Source of the DNA: Streptomyces sp. ALI-76-A
Lineage (GTDB): Bacteria > Actinomycetota > Actinomycetes > Streptomycetales > Streptomycetaceae
Assembly (NCBI RefSeq): GCF_030287445.1
Contig: NZ_JASVWB010000002.1
Coordinates: forward strand, 7,502,001 to 7,566,000
DNA: 64,000 nucleotides
Direction of reading: 5' to 3'
Under the pieces are notes generated by a model, which searched no databases, was not told the DNA's origin, and saw nothing but the letters and a program-made list of their open reading frames with translations. Made by a program: the position numbers and the translations under genes. Of the stretch, positions 34,997-44,565 are shown in pieces; the first letter of the stretch is position 1; every line of letters begins with the position of its first letter.

Positions 34997-35355
34997 TCCT
35001 CGCGGTAGCCAGGTCGGTCCGCGTAGGGCAGGGCGAGCGCTCGAAGGATCGGGGTCACCGCGTCCAGTACCTCACCGAGCGCCGGGAACGGTACCGGGGA
35101 GGGATTGACGACCTCCTTCGCAAGCTTGCCGTGCCAGTGCGCGCACTCGGCGAGGATGCGCCGCTTGGCGTCGATCTCCCGCAGCACCCGCGCCGGAGAC
35201 CATGCGGAGCGCCGCCACTCTGGTGGCTGGACCGTGTCCTCCACCCACTGACCGCCGATCCTCCGGCGCGTCGTAGTCGTCCGCTTCAGCGCCTCCTCGG
35301 CTGCCTGCTGGTCCTCGTCGAGCTGGGCCGTCAGCCACTGCACGAGTTCATCCAC
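34984..35355 (-). CDS. DUF6221-like element protein
   Basis: This 123-residue protein starts VDELVQWLTAQLDEDQQAAE, has RVLREIDAKRRILAECAHWH in the middle and ends LALPYADRPGYREEWRP. These are features I recall for DUF6221 in Streptomyces elements. The GTG at 35355 was chosen because GGAGG lies seven bases upstream; the ATG at 35370 has none. Function unknown. Confidence 0.75.
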   Translation of the reverse strand: MDELVQWLTAQLDEDQQAAEEALKRTTTTRRRIGGQWVEDTVQPPEWRRSAWSPARVLREIDAKRRILAECAHWHGKLAKEVVNPSPVPFPALGEVLDAVTPILRALALPYADRPGYREEWRP

Positions 35356-35650
35356 TCTGCGCCTCCGCATCCTTCTTCGCCGGTCGCTTCGTGCCGCGCA
35401 GCCCCTTGGCGATCTGCTGCGCCCGCGTCGGGTGCACGCCCAGTACGTTGCCGATCTGCTGCCACGTCATCCCCGAGTCCTTCATCCGCTGGACCCGCGC
35501 CTGACGCAGCTCCCGCAGGCGCGCGTGGTGGTCCGGCCAGGTATCGAGTACCTGCGTGACCGCCTTGGCGCACGCCTCGTCGTCCTGCATCTGCTCCAGG
35601 CGCTCGATGGCTTCCAAGAGTCGACGCACCTCCTCGACCTGCTCGTCCAC
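35348..35650 (-). CDS. HTH protein, first gene of the minus-strand operon
   Basis: The 100-residue protein has a helical N-terminus (QVEEVRRLLEAIERLEQMQD) and a C-terminal HTH (MTWQQIGNVLGVHPTRAQQIAKGLRG, in part), like MerR- or sigma-r4-type elements. Two TAGACCCTAGGGTCTA-type palindromes lie 42-80 bases upstream, between it and the rightward genes. It may bind them and control both directions. Confidence 0.72.
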   Translation of the reverse strand: MDEQVEEVRRLLEAIERLEQMQDDEACAKAVTQVLDTWPDHHARLRELRQARVQRMKDSGMTWQQIGNVLGVHPTRAQQIAKGLRGTKRPAKKDAEAQSG

Positions 35651-35691
35651 TGACGCTCCCTCCGTGCCGTGGAGCGCGACACCCCGACTCT

Positions 35692-35730
35692 AGACCCTAG
35701 GGTCTTGCATCGCATAGACCCTAGGGTCTA
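35692..35730. promoter_or_regulatory. Twin perfect palindromes, probable operator pair
   Basis: AGACCCTAGGGTCT (35692-35705) and TAGACCCTAGGGTCTA (35715-35730) are perfect palindromes with centres 24 bp apart. They lie between the minus-strand HTH operon and the rightward transfer-like genes. Confidence 0.7.
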
Positions 35731-35778
35731 ACGTGCTGAGGCAGGGGGAGCCGCACCCGGTTCCCTGCAACGCACAAC

Positions 35779-35816
35779 GGCCCCGTCCCGCTGAGTTGGC
35801 GCTCCGGGACGGGGCC
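35779..35816 (+). terminator. GC hairpin in leader of rightward genes
   Basis: Perfect 12-bp stem GGCCCCGTCCCG/CGGGACGGGGCC between the twin palindromes and the gene at 35853. It could attenuate transcription. Confidence 0.45.
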
Positions 35817-35852
35817 AGGCCCACCTCAACCATCACGAAAAGGCAGGCCCTG

Positions 35853-36008
35853 ATGGCCAACCGTACCGATCACCAGCACCCGAAGCACGACCCCCGCACC
35901 TGCAACCTGTGCAGCAGCCTCCGCCACCCCGCACAAGCCGCCCAAGGCCGCGCCCTCGCCAAGCACCTCGCCGCCAACCCCTTCCCCCAGCAAGGGGCCC
36001 GAGCATGA
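35853..36008 (+). CDS. Small Cys/His element protein
   Basis: The 51-residue product (MANRTDHQHPKHDPRTCNLC) has a short C-x-x-C unit. AAAGGCAGG upstream; ATGA overlap with the next gene. Confidence 0.6.
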   Translation: MANRTDHQHPKHDPRTCNLCSSLRHPAQAAQGRALAKHLAANPFPQQGARA

Positions 36009-36247
36009 GCGAGCAGCCGAACACCCCGCCCGACGACGGCACCCCGGCCAACGACCCCGCCGCCGCCCTCCACTGGGCTGCCGTCGCGATGGGCCTCGCC
36101 GAAGCCCGCACCGAGCAGGGCAACCCGCTCACCGACGACGAGCACGCCGACTACGACCGCTACCAGGACGCCGCCCACGCCCACGGGTTCACCGAGGAGC
36201 AGGTCCGCGAGTACCTCGCCGAATACCGGAAGGCGGTGTCCCGGTGA
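36005..36247 (+). CDS. Small helical element protein
   Basis: The 80-residue acidic product (MGLAEARTEQGNPLTDDEHA) is helical with many Asp/Glu. Overlaps the next small gene by four bases. Confidence 0.62.
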   Translation: MSEQPNTPPDDGTPANDPAAALHWAAVAMGLAEARTEQGNPLTDDEHADYDRYQDAAHAHGFTEEQVREYLAEYRKAVSR

Positions 36248-36348
36248 GCCGCCCGCCCGGACACCACGCCGTCCGCATCCTCGCCCTCATCGCCCTCGCG
36301 CTGACCCTCGCCAGCTTCGCGGTCGTCCTCGCCGGAGGTGGCCACTGA
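36244..36348 (+). CDS. 34-residue single-pass membrane protein
   Basis: GTG 36244 to TGA 36348 encodes MSRPPGHHAV followed by one transmembrane helix (RILALIALALTLASFAVVLA) and GGGH. It is linked to both neighbours by overlapping stop/start codons. Confidence 0.58.
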   Translation: MSRPPGHHAVRILALIALALTLASFAVVLAGGGH

Positions 36349-36524
36349 TGGGCGACACCTTCGGCGGCACACACCACCGCCCCCAACGCGACGGCCGAGG
36401 CCGCTCCCAACGGGAGCTGCAAGACCGGGCCAGCTACGACAACCAGCCCCAACTCGGCTGCGGCGCAGCGCTCCTGCTCTGCATCCTCGCCCTGGCCGCG
36501 GCCATCGGGGCGGTGATCGCGTGA
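36348..36524 (+). CDS. 58-residue single-pass membrane protein
   Basis: ATG 36348 lies in the TGATG junction. A polar N-terminus (QRDGRGRSQRELQDRASYDN) precedes a C-terminal helix (CGAALLLCILALAAAIGAVI). Coupled to the next gene by TGATG. Confidence 0.58.
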   Translation: MGDTFGGTHHRPQRDGRGRSQRELQDRASYDNQPQLGCGAALLLCILALAAAIGAVIA

Positions 36525-36610
36525 TGGGCGAGCGCTTCTGGTACGGCCTCGGCATCCTCGCCTCGATCGCGTCCGGCGTGTTCGCCGTCGTGTGGATGTC
36601 GACGCACTGA
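36524..36610 (+). CDS. 28-residue membrane peptide
   Basis: ATG 36524 to TGA 36610 encodes MGERFWYGLGILASIASGVF followed by AVVWMSTH, essentially one transmembrane helix. It is the third of three overlapping mini membrane genes. Confidence 0.55.
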   Translation: MGERFWYGLGILASIASGVFAVVWMSTH

Positions 36611-36625
36611 ACCACTCCCGATCGG

Positions 36626-36668
36626 CCGGCCCGCGCGCACTCCGTTCCCCCACGGGCGCGCGGGCCGG
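36626..36668 (+). terminator. GC hairpin in gene gap
   Basis: Perfect 13-bp stem CCGGCCCGCGCGC/GCGCGCGGGCCGG before the SpdB-like gene, no T-tract. Confidence 0.5.
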
Positions 36669-36695
36669 TCCCCATCCCGCTCCCGGAGGAGCACC

Positions 36696-37643
36696 GTGAA
36701 GACCGACCGACCACCGAAGGACGAACCCGCCCCCCGCATCGTCCACGGCGCCCGCATCCTCGCCGCGCTCTCCGTCATCTGGTCCGGCTACGCCATCAGC
36801 GACCTCATGCACTCCGGCCCCTGGGGCGTCACCGTCGCCATCGCTGGAGACATCGGCTGGATCACCGTCCTGTGGGCCGAAGCCAACCGCGTCCGCATCT
36901 GGGACCGCACCTGGCCGGCCGCCGCGGCGGGCTGGCTCATCGCCGTCGGTGTCGGTGTCCTCCTCGCCGTGCACGGCACCCAGGGTCCGGACGGATCGTG
37001 GGCCAAGGCCATGGCCGGGGTGCTGGTCATCGCCGTCAGCAAGATCGTGTGGATGTTCGCGCTCGCCGCGACTGTCGACCGGACGGCCCTCACCCCCGAG
37101 CAAGAGGCAGAGATCGACTCGGTCATCCGTGACTCGTCGTACACCGCGCAGCTGCACGAGGCCCGCGCGGACGCTGAGATCGCCCGCATCTGGGCCGAGA
37201 CGCGAACCGCGCTCGCCCGGGACGACGCCGACTTCGAGGTGACCCTGGAACGGGTCCGCAAGCGTGCCGAGCTCCACCGCCGGGCGCCGCTCGCCCTGCC
37301 CCCGGCGTCCGCCTCGGATTCTGCCGGGCCGGGGTTCGACGAGGTGGCCGAGCAGGCGATCGAGGTGATCGGCGAACAGGCCGAGCAACCCCCGAGCGCG
37401 CTCGCGAACAACCCGAACAACCCGAGCGAGCAGATCGCGAACAAGGCCGCGACCAGCCCGAACCCTGCGATCGGTCAGCCGAGTCTCGCCGATCTCGTCC
37501 GCGAACAGATCGCGATCAACCCGAACAACGCTGACGCGATCCGAGGCGTGCTGGCCGCCCGGCCTGACGCCAACAAGGAGAGCGTCGCCGCGGCTGTCCG
37601 CCGTGAGCGCGCCAAGACCCGCTCCAAGGGAGGCTACGCATGA
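36696..37643 (+). CDS. SpdB-like transfer/spread membrane protein
   Basis: The 315-residue protein has about four N-terminal transmembrane helices (residues ~20-130), then a cytoplasmic helical region (AQLHEARADAEIARIWAETR). The C-terminal tail is disordered and rich in Asn, Pro and Gln (ANNPNNPSEQIANKAATSPN), ending in a small basic domain (AVRRERAKTRSKGG). It resembles SpdB proteins of Streptomyces conjugative elements, which help intramycelial spread with TraB. No TraB partner is visible. GTG start after GGAGGAGC. Confidence 0.72.
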   Translation: MKTDRPPKDEPAPRIVHGARILAALSVIWSGYAISDLMHSGPWGVTVAIAGDIGWITVLWAEANRVRIWDRTWPAAAAGWLIAVGVGVLLAVHGTQGPDGSWAKAMAGVLVIAVSKIVWMFALAATVDRTALTPEQEAEIDSVIRDSSYTAQLHEARADAEIARIWAETRTALARDDADFEVTLERVRKRAELHRRAPLALPPASASDSAGPGFDEVAEQAIEVIGEQAEQPPSALANNPNNPSEQIANKAATSPNPAIGQPSLADLVREQIAINPNNADAIRGVLAARPDANKESVAAAVRRERAKTRSKGGYA

Positions 37644-38260
37644 GCCACCAGCCGGGAGCCGACGAGCTCCGCATGCGCGCCATCCTCCGCAAGCACCACG
37701 TCGGCCCCGACCCGGCGCCCGTGAGCGCACCGCCGAGGCCGACCGCACGTCCGCGGGACTGGCTCGACGACATCATCAAGACCGACCTCGCACCCGCCGC
37801 GCCGCCCCCGCCGGCCGAACAGCCGAAGCCCACCGCGCCGCCCAAGAACCCCGCGCCCGCGAAGACCCCGGCCGAGGCGGAGAAGAGGAAGAAGCACAGG
37901 AACCGGCCCGGCCCGGACACCCCGCACACCCCCTGGGACTCCCGCCCCGAAGACCCCCGCCAGTCCCTCGCCGACGCCTGGGACCGCATCCCGTACCGGC
38001 TGAAGTGGCTGGCCTACCACGGCAGCGCCGCCTACCTCGGCTGGACCGTCGGCCTCGTCGGCTACGCCACCTACGTCACCGCATGGATCGCCGACACCGG
38101 CCTGATCGGCCCGCAAGCGATCTTCTGGTACGTCGCCGCCGGCGCGACCGCCCTGCTGTACCGGCGCACCCGCTCCTGGTGGCGGCCCATCGCCTGGCTC
38201 GCCGCCGTCCCCGCCACCTCCACCATCGCCGGCGTGCTCCTGTACGCCCCCACCCAGTAA
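37640..38260 (+). CDS. Membrane protein of the transfer-like module
   Basis: The 206-residue protein has a long Pro/Lys-rich cytoplasmic N-terminus (residues ~1-105) and three C-terminal hydrophobic segments (AYLGWTVGLVGYATYVTAWI; AIFWYVAAGATALLY; IAWLAAVPATSTIAGVLLY). Overlaps the SpdB-like gene by four bases. Similar proteins precede the transfer ATPase in Streptomyces elements; function unproved. Confidence 0.7.
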   Translation: MSHQPGADELRMRAILRKHHVGPDPAPVSAPPRPTARPRDWLDDIIKTDLAPAAPPPPAEQPKPTAPPKNPAPAKTPAEAEKRKKHRNRPGPDTPHTPWDSRPEDPRQSLADAWDRIPYRLKWLAYHGSAAYLGWTVGLVGYATYVTAWIADTGLIGPQAIFWYVAAGATALLYRRTRSWWRPIAWLAAVPATSTIAGVLLYAPTQ

Positions 38261-38270
38261 GGATCCCGCT

Positions 38271-38966
38271 GTGACCAGCGTGTTCGGCAACCTCGGCCCG
38301 GTCGGCCTCGCCTTCGTGCTGACCGTGCTGCTCATCTTCGGCATCCCCGGCGGGGGCAAGCTGAAGCCGCTCGGCTGGTGGCCGACGCTGATCCTCTCGA
38401 TGCTCGCCGGGTCCGCGTACAAGGCAGCAGGCGGCCCCTTCAAGATCGTTCCGGACTTTGTGGGCAGCATCATCGCCACCATCAACGGCGTCATTCCCGG
38501 TCTGACCATGCCCGCGCTCGCCCTCGCTACCGCGATCTTCATCCTCTTCAAGAAGCTCACCACGAAGCAGATCGGCATCCTCGGGATCTTCTTCTGGTAC
38601 ATCGCCGCAGGCGCGGGCGGCACTTGGTCGTACATCTCCTCGGCGCCGCCGGAGGCGGAGGTGATCTGCCGGACCCACGCGTGCGTCCGCTCCCGGTCGG
38701 CGGCGGGCACCCCCATGACCTCGCTGACGACGGAGACCGGGAAGGGTTCGAGGACCCGCTCCACCAGGTCGGCCGGCGGCCCGTCCCGCACCACACCGTC
38801 CACCAGCGCGTCGAGCGTCTCCTGGGCCCGGGCGCGCAGCCGTTCCGTCGCGTCGACGGTGAACGCGCCGGCGACCGCCTCGCGCAGCCGGTCGTGGTCG
38901 GGCTGGTCGGCGAACGCGAGCGAGCCGGGCCGCGGCGCGAAGTGCGGTTCCGTGCGCGTTACCTGA
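38271..38966 (+). CDS. Chimeric frame: element membrane protein running into antisense P450
   Basis: Residues 1-~120 form a small membrane protein with about four hydrophobic segments (GLAFVLTVLLIFGIP; LSMLAGSAYKAAGG; LALATAIFILFKKL; ILGIFFWYIAAGAGG). After WSYI, at about 38,635, the frame enters the complementary strand of the P450 gene and continues ~110 residues of meaningless sequence to 38966. The native 3' end of the gene has therefore been replaced at the element-chromosome junction. Confidence 0.7.
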   Translation: MTSVFGNLGPVGLAFVLTVLLIFGIPGGGKLKPLGWWPTLILSMLAGSAYKAAGGPFKIVPDFVGSIIATINGVIPGLTMPALALATAIFILFKKLTTKQIGILGIFFWYIAAGAGGTWSYISSAPPEAEVICRTHACVRSRSAAGTPMTSLTTETGKGSRTRSTRSAGGPSRTTPSTSASSVSWARARSRSVASTVNAPATASRSRSWSGWSANASEPGRGAKCGSVRVT

Positions 38967-39205
38967 CGACGCGTCACCTCGGCGCGGCTGAACCGGGGGT
39001 CCTCGCTGAGCGCCTGGACGTCCTTGTAGCGGGTGGCCAGCCACGCCCATCCCTCACCGTGCGGCAGCTGGACACGGACCAGCGGGCCCTGGCGCATGAA
39101 CTCGGCGAGCAGGGGATCGAACTCCGTCCCCTTCAGGCCGAGCGTGGGCCAGTGCCGCACCGGAGGCGGTGCCTGTCCGGTCAGCGTGGTGGTTTCCTCG
39201 GTCAT
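38627..39205 (-). pseudogene. Cytochrome P450, 5' fragment (~193 codons)
   Basis: The remnant begins MTEETTTLTGQAPPPVRHWP and keeps the P450 N-terminal blocks WLATRYKDVQALSEDPRFSR, FADQPDHDRLREAVAGAFTV and VERVLEPFPVSVVSEVMGVP. After ITSASGGAEEMYD it meets element sequence. The I-helix, ExxR and heme-Cys motifs are absent here and I could not find them elsewhere in the window. The ATG and promoter side are intact. The formylglutamate amidohydrolase gene lies just upstream on the same strand. Confidence 0.88.
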
Positions 39206-39262
39206 GCCCCCACCCTCGTCGCCGCCCTGTGGCCTGTCGCGCGGGAGTGCTCCAGCCGGAGG

Positions 39263-40063
39263 TCAGCCGGTCACGGCGTCGACGAGCGCGGCCAGGGCGC
39301 GGGCCAGCCGGTCCAGGCCGGGTCCGGCGGGGCCGCCCGGCTCGCTCATGTACGTGTCCCGGCGGATCTCCACCATCAGGGCGCTCACCCGGGGGTCCTC
39401 GCCGTAGAACTCCAGCGGGACGTACGTGCCGCCGAACGGGCTGTCGAGTCCGGTCTCCCCGCACTCCGCGAACGCCTCGCGCGCCGCGCCGAGCAGCCCG
39501 CCCGGGGTGTGGAAGGAGTCGGTGCCCAGGCAGACCGGCGGCCGGGGACCGTCGCCGTGCAGCTCGTAGGGCAGCGCCCGGGTGGGGTAGGAGTGCACGT
39601 CGATGATCACGGCCCGCCCCGCGACGGCCAGCCGGTCGGCCACCGCGTCCGTCATCGCCCGCGCGTACGGCCGGAAGTACCGCGCGATCAACGGCTCGGG
39701 GTCGGTGTCCGCGGGCCGCAGCGGCGCGCGGTGCGTGGTGCTCGTGTACACGGCGCCCATCCCCACGGCGAGCATCTCCTCCCGCTCGTCCGGGAACCGC
39801 TCCGGGTCCACGACCAGCCGGGACAGCCGGTTGACGAACCGCCAGGGGGTGACAGCGCACAGTCCTGCCGCCGCCTCGGCGAGTTCCGCGGTGTGCGCGT
39901 CGACGAGGTGGTCCAGCTCCCGCTCCAGTTCCTCGTCGTCGAGCAGGATGCCGGCCCGCACGTCCGCCGGTGTCTGTCGCGCGGAGTGCGGCACATGGAG
40001 GAGCACGGGGGAGTCCGCCGCGCCCGGCAGCAGCGCGAAGGACGGTTCGGCGGAAGGCGTCAT
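39263..40063 (-). CDS. N-formylglutamate amidohydrolase family
   Basis: This 266-residue protein has the family motifs VLLHVPHSARQTP near the N-terminus, DRAVIIDVHSYP-type metal-binding region (AVIIDVHSYPTRALPY) and CLGTDSFHTP. It should hydrolyse N-formylglutamate or a related formyl/amide substrate, as in histidine catabolism; no hut genes are adjacent. It lies upstream of the P450 remnant on the same strand and may have been co-transcribed with it. Confidence 0.88.
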   Translation of the reverse strand: MTPSAEPSFALLPGAADSPVLLHVPHSARQTPADVRAGILLDDEELERELDHLVDAHTAELAEAAAGLCAVTPWRFVNRLSRLVVDPERFPDEREEMLAVGMGAVYTSTTHRAPLRPADTDPEPLIARYFRPYARAMTDAVADRLAVAGRAVIIDVHSYPTRALPYELHGDGPRPPVCLGTDSFHTPGGLLGAAREAFAECGETGLDSPFGGTYVPLEFYGEDPRVSALMVEIRRDTYMSEPGGPAGPGLDRLARALAALVDAVTG

Positions 40064-40148
40064 GCGGCTGCTCCGGAGGCGTTGTCAGTGGGGTGGTGCA
40101 CGATCAAGGTGCCACATCGACGACGCCGAGGAAGGGCGGGGCCGCAGC

Positions 40149-40490
40149 ATGCCCGTCAGCAACCAGCAGGTGACCGCACACCCCTTTCTCAAGGGGCTCT
40201 ACGAGGACGACTACTACCCCGACCACGTGCTGGACCGGGGCAGGGAGATCCTGCTGCGGCTGTGCGAGCGCATCGAGACCGAACGGCCCGTCGGCCTCGC
40301 GGCGCTGTACGCGCTGACCCATGCCGCCACCGACGAGTTCAACGACCTCCAGGCCGCCTTCGAGGAGGCCGGCAGTGACATCGAGACGGTCGCCCGGGAG
40401 GAGATAGCCGAGGACTTCGCGTATGTCGCCGACGCCTACGGCTTCACGGACGCCGACATCGAGGAACTGATCGCCACCCGCGACTGGTGA
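40149..40490 (+). CDS. DUF5713 family protein
   Basis: The 113-residue protein matches DUF5713 along its length: NQQVTAHPFLKGLYEDDYYP, LYALTHAATDEFNDLQAAFE and DFAYVADAYGFTDADIEELI. It is soluble, acidic and helical with unknown function. A strong bidirectional hairpin follows its stop. Confidence 0.85.
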   Translation: MPVSNQQVTAHPFLKGLYEDDYYPDHVLDRGREILLRLCERIETERPVGLAALYALTHAATDEFNDLQAAFEEAGSDIETVAREEIAEDFAYVADAYGFTDADIEELIATRDW

Positions 40491-40495
40491 GACAC

Positions 40496-40535
40496 GGCTC
40501 CGCCCCGGCCGGGCATTGCCGGCCGGGGCGGAGCC
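40496..40535. terminator. Bidirectional terminator-like hairpin
   Basis: A perfect 17-bp GC stem (40496-40512 with 40519-40535, loop GCATTG) separates the convergent DUF5713 and icd genes. Confidence 0.75.
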
Positions 40536-40562
40536 ACCTGCGGACCCTCAGGGAGCGTGGCG

Positions 40563-42920
<2,358 letters not shown>

Positions 42921-42991
42921 TCATGCAAAGTTGATCGCCCTCTGACCGACGGCCGGAACCGACCAACCGGCCGCCCGAGCGAAAGCGGACC

Positions 42992-44530
42992 ATGAGATAT
43001 CGCACCAGAGTGACGGCGCCGGCCACCGCACTGATCGGCACCGCCGCGGCACTGACCGTGGGCTCAGTCGCCCACGCGGCCCCGGCGGCCTCGTCACCGG
43101 GCGCCGAGACCCTCGGCGACCCCGTCTTCCCCAGCCTCGGCAACGACGGCTACCGGGTCTCCGCGTACGTGCTGGATTTCGCGTACGACGCCACCACCCG
43201 GCTCGTCACCGCCACGGCGACCCTGCGGATCCGCACCACCCAGGCCCTGAGCCGCTTCTCCCTGGACGCCCTCGGCCTGGACATAACCTCCGTCAGCGTC
43301 GCGGGCCGCGGGGCAGGCTTCGAGCAGGTGGGGGAGAAGCTGCGGATCACGCCCGTCAGCAGCCTGCCGGACCAGTGCGCGGCCACCGTCGTCGTGGCGT
43401 ACACCGCGGACCCGCGCCGCTCCCTCGCGCACACCGCCTGGGTCGCCACCCCGGACGGCTTCGCCGTGTGCCCGCAGCCGGACTCGGCGCACACCGTCTT
43501 CCCCTGCAACGACCACCCGCAGGACAAGGCGGACTTCACCTTCCGCCTCACCGTGCCCAGCGGGCTGCGCGGCGTGGCGAGCGGTTCCCTGGTGAACACC
43601 GAGACCCTCGCCGACGGCCGGGTGGCCTACACCTACCGGTCCCGTGAGCCGATCGCCACCGAGGTCGTGCAGATCACCGTGGGCGACTACGTGGTCAAGA
43701 GCCGGCCGGGCCCGCACGGGCTGCCCCTCAGGGACGTCGTGCCGACCGCGCGCGCCGCCGCCCTGGAGCCCGCGCTCTCGCTCACGCCGGGGCTGGTGAG
43801 CTGGGTCGAGCAGCGGCTGGGCGCCTACCCGTTCGAGACGTACGGGCTGCTGCCCTGCAACTCCGACGACCCGGCCGCCTTCGACTTCACGGGCCTGGAG
43901 ACGCAGACCCTCACGCTGTACAAGCCGAACTACCTCCTCCAGGAGGAGTCGAAGATCGGCTCGCACATGATGCACGAGCTGGTCCACTCCTACTTCGGCA
44001 ACAGTGTCAGCCCCGCCACCTGGGCCGACCTGTGGCTGAACGAGGGCCACGCCGACTTCTACGGGCTGCTGTACCGCTACGAGCGTGGCTGGGCCGACTC
44101 GATCGGCCTGACCACCATGGAAGCCCGCATGCAGAACACCTACGCGCGCGGCGACCAGTGGCGCAAATCCTCCGGACCGGTCGCCTCGCCCAACGCGGCG
44201 AACCTCTTCGACAGCCAGCGCTACCTGGGCGGCGTCCTCGTCCTGTACGCGCTGCGGCAATTGGTCGGCGAGACGGTGTTCGGCTCCATCGAGCGCACCT
44301 TCCTGGAGCGGTACCGCGACTCGGCGGCCTCGACGCAGGACTACATCGCCGTCGCCTCGGAGGTCTCCGGCCAGGACCTGTCCGGCTTCCTGGGGGACTG
44401 GCTGTTCGGCACCAAGACCCCCCGGATGCCCGGCCACCCGGACTGGACGGTCACGCCGGCGACCGCGTCGCTCGTCGCGCCGAACAGCCGCAGGGGCGGG
44501 CACTACCACGACAACTCGGCCACCCTGTAG
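42992..44530 (+). CDS. Secreted M1-family zinc metallopeptidase
   Basis: This 512-residue protein has a Sec signal peptide (basic start, hydrophobic core ATALIGTAAALTVGSVAHA, cleavage near residue 29). The M1 zinc site is HELVH at 328-332 with the third ligand Glu351 in NEGHADF. The aminopeptidase GAMEN-like motif is replaced by GLETQT, as in several Streptomyces relatives. It probably trims peptides outside the cell. It is divergent from icd. Confidence 0.92.
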   Translation: MRYRTRVTAPATALIGTAAALTVGSVAHAAPAASSPGAETLGDPVFPSLGNDGYRVSAYVLDFAYDATTRLVTATATLRIRTTQALSRFSLDALGLDITSVSVAGRGAGFEQVGEKLRITPVSSLPDQCAATVVVAYTADPRRSLAHTAWVATPDGFAVCPQPDSAHTVFPCNDHPQDKADFTFRLTVPSGLRGVASGSLVNTETLADGRVAYTYRSREPIATEVVQITVGDYVVKSRPGPHGLPLRDVVPTARAAALEPALSLTPGLVSWVEQRLGAYPFETYGLLPCNSDDPAAFDFTGLETQTLTLYKPNYLLQEESKIGSHMMHELVHSYFGNSVSPATWADLWLNEGHADFYGLLYRYERGWADSIGLTTMEARMQNTYARGDQWRKSSGPVASPNAANLFDSQRYLGGVLVLYALRQLVGETVFGSIERTFLERYRDSAASTQDYIAVASEVSGQDLSGFLGDWLFGTKTPRMPGHPDWTVTPATASLVAPNSRRGGHYHDNSATL

Positions 44531-44565
44531 GGGCCCGGCCGAGGTGAGGCAGCCGCGGTAGGGGC

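Larger units (their letters stand above)
11614..38635. mobile_element. Integrated phage/plasmid-like element (~27 kb), probably incomplete
   Basis: The segment starts with a large serine integrase and carries a repressor/Cro switch, a phage-type recombination module, a primase-helicase with candidate origin, many four-base-overlapping small genes and SpdB-like membrane proteins. At about 38,627-38,640 it stops inside a P450 gene whose 5' part continues on the chromosome. No capsid, portal, terminase, relaxase or FtsK/TraB translocase is visible. The left boundary is only bracketed between the dioxygenase stop (11613) and the integrase start (11774). I found no direct repeat matching the right junction there, so the boundaries are approximate. 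Confidence 0.85.

Noticed and set aside
36696..38260. Reading the membrane proteins as a phage holin/lysis cassette
   Set aside because: Sizes, long cytoplasmic tails and order fit SpdB-type plasmid spread proteins better, and no endolysin is nearby.
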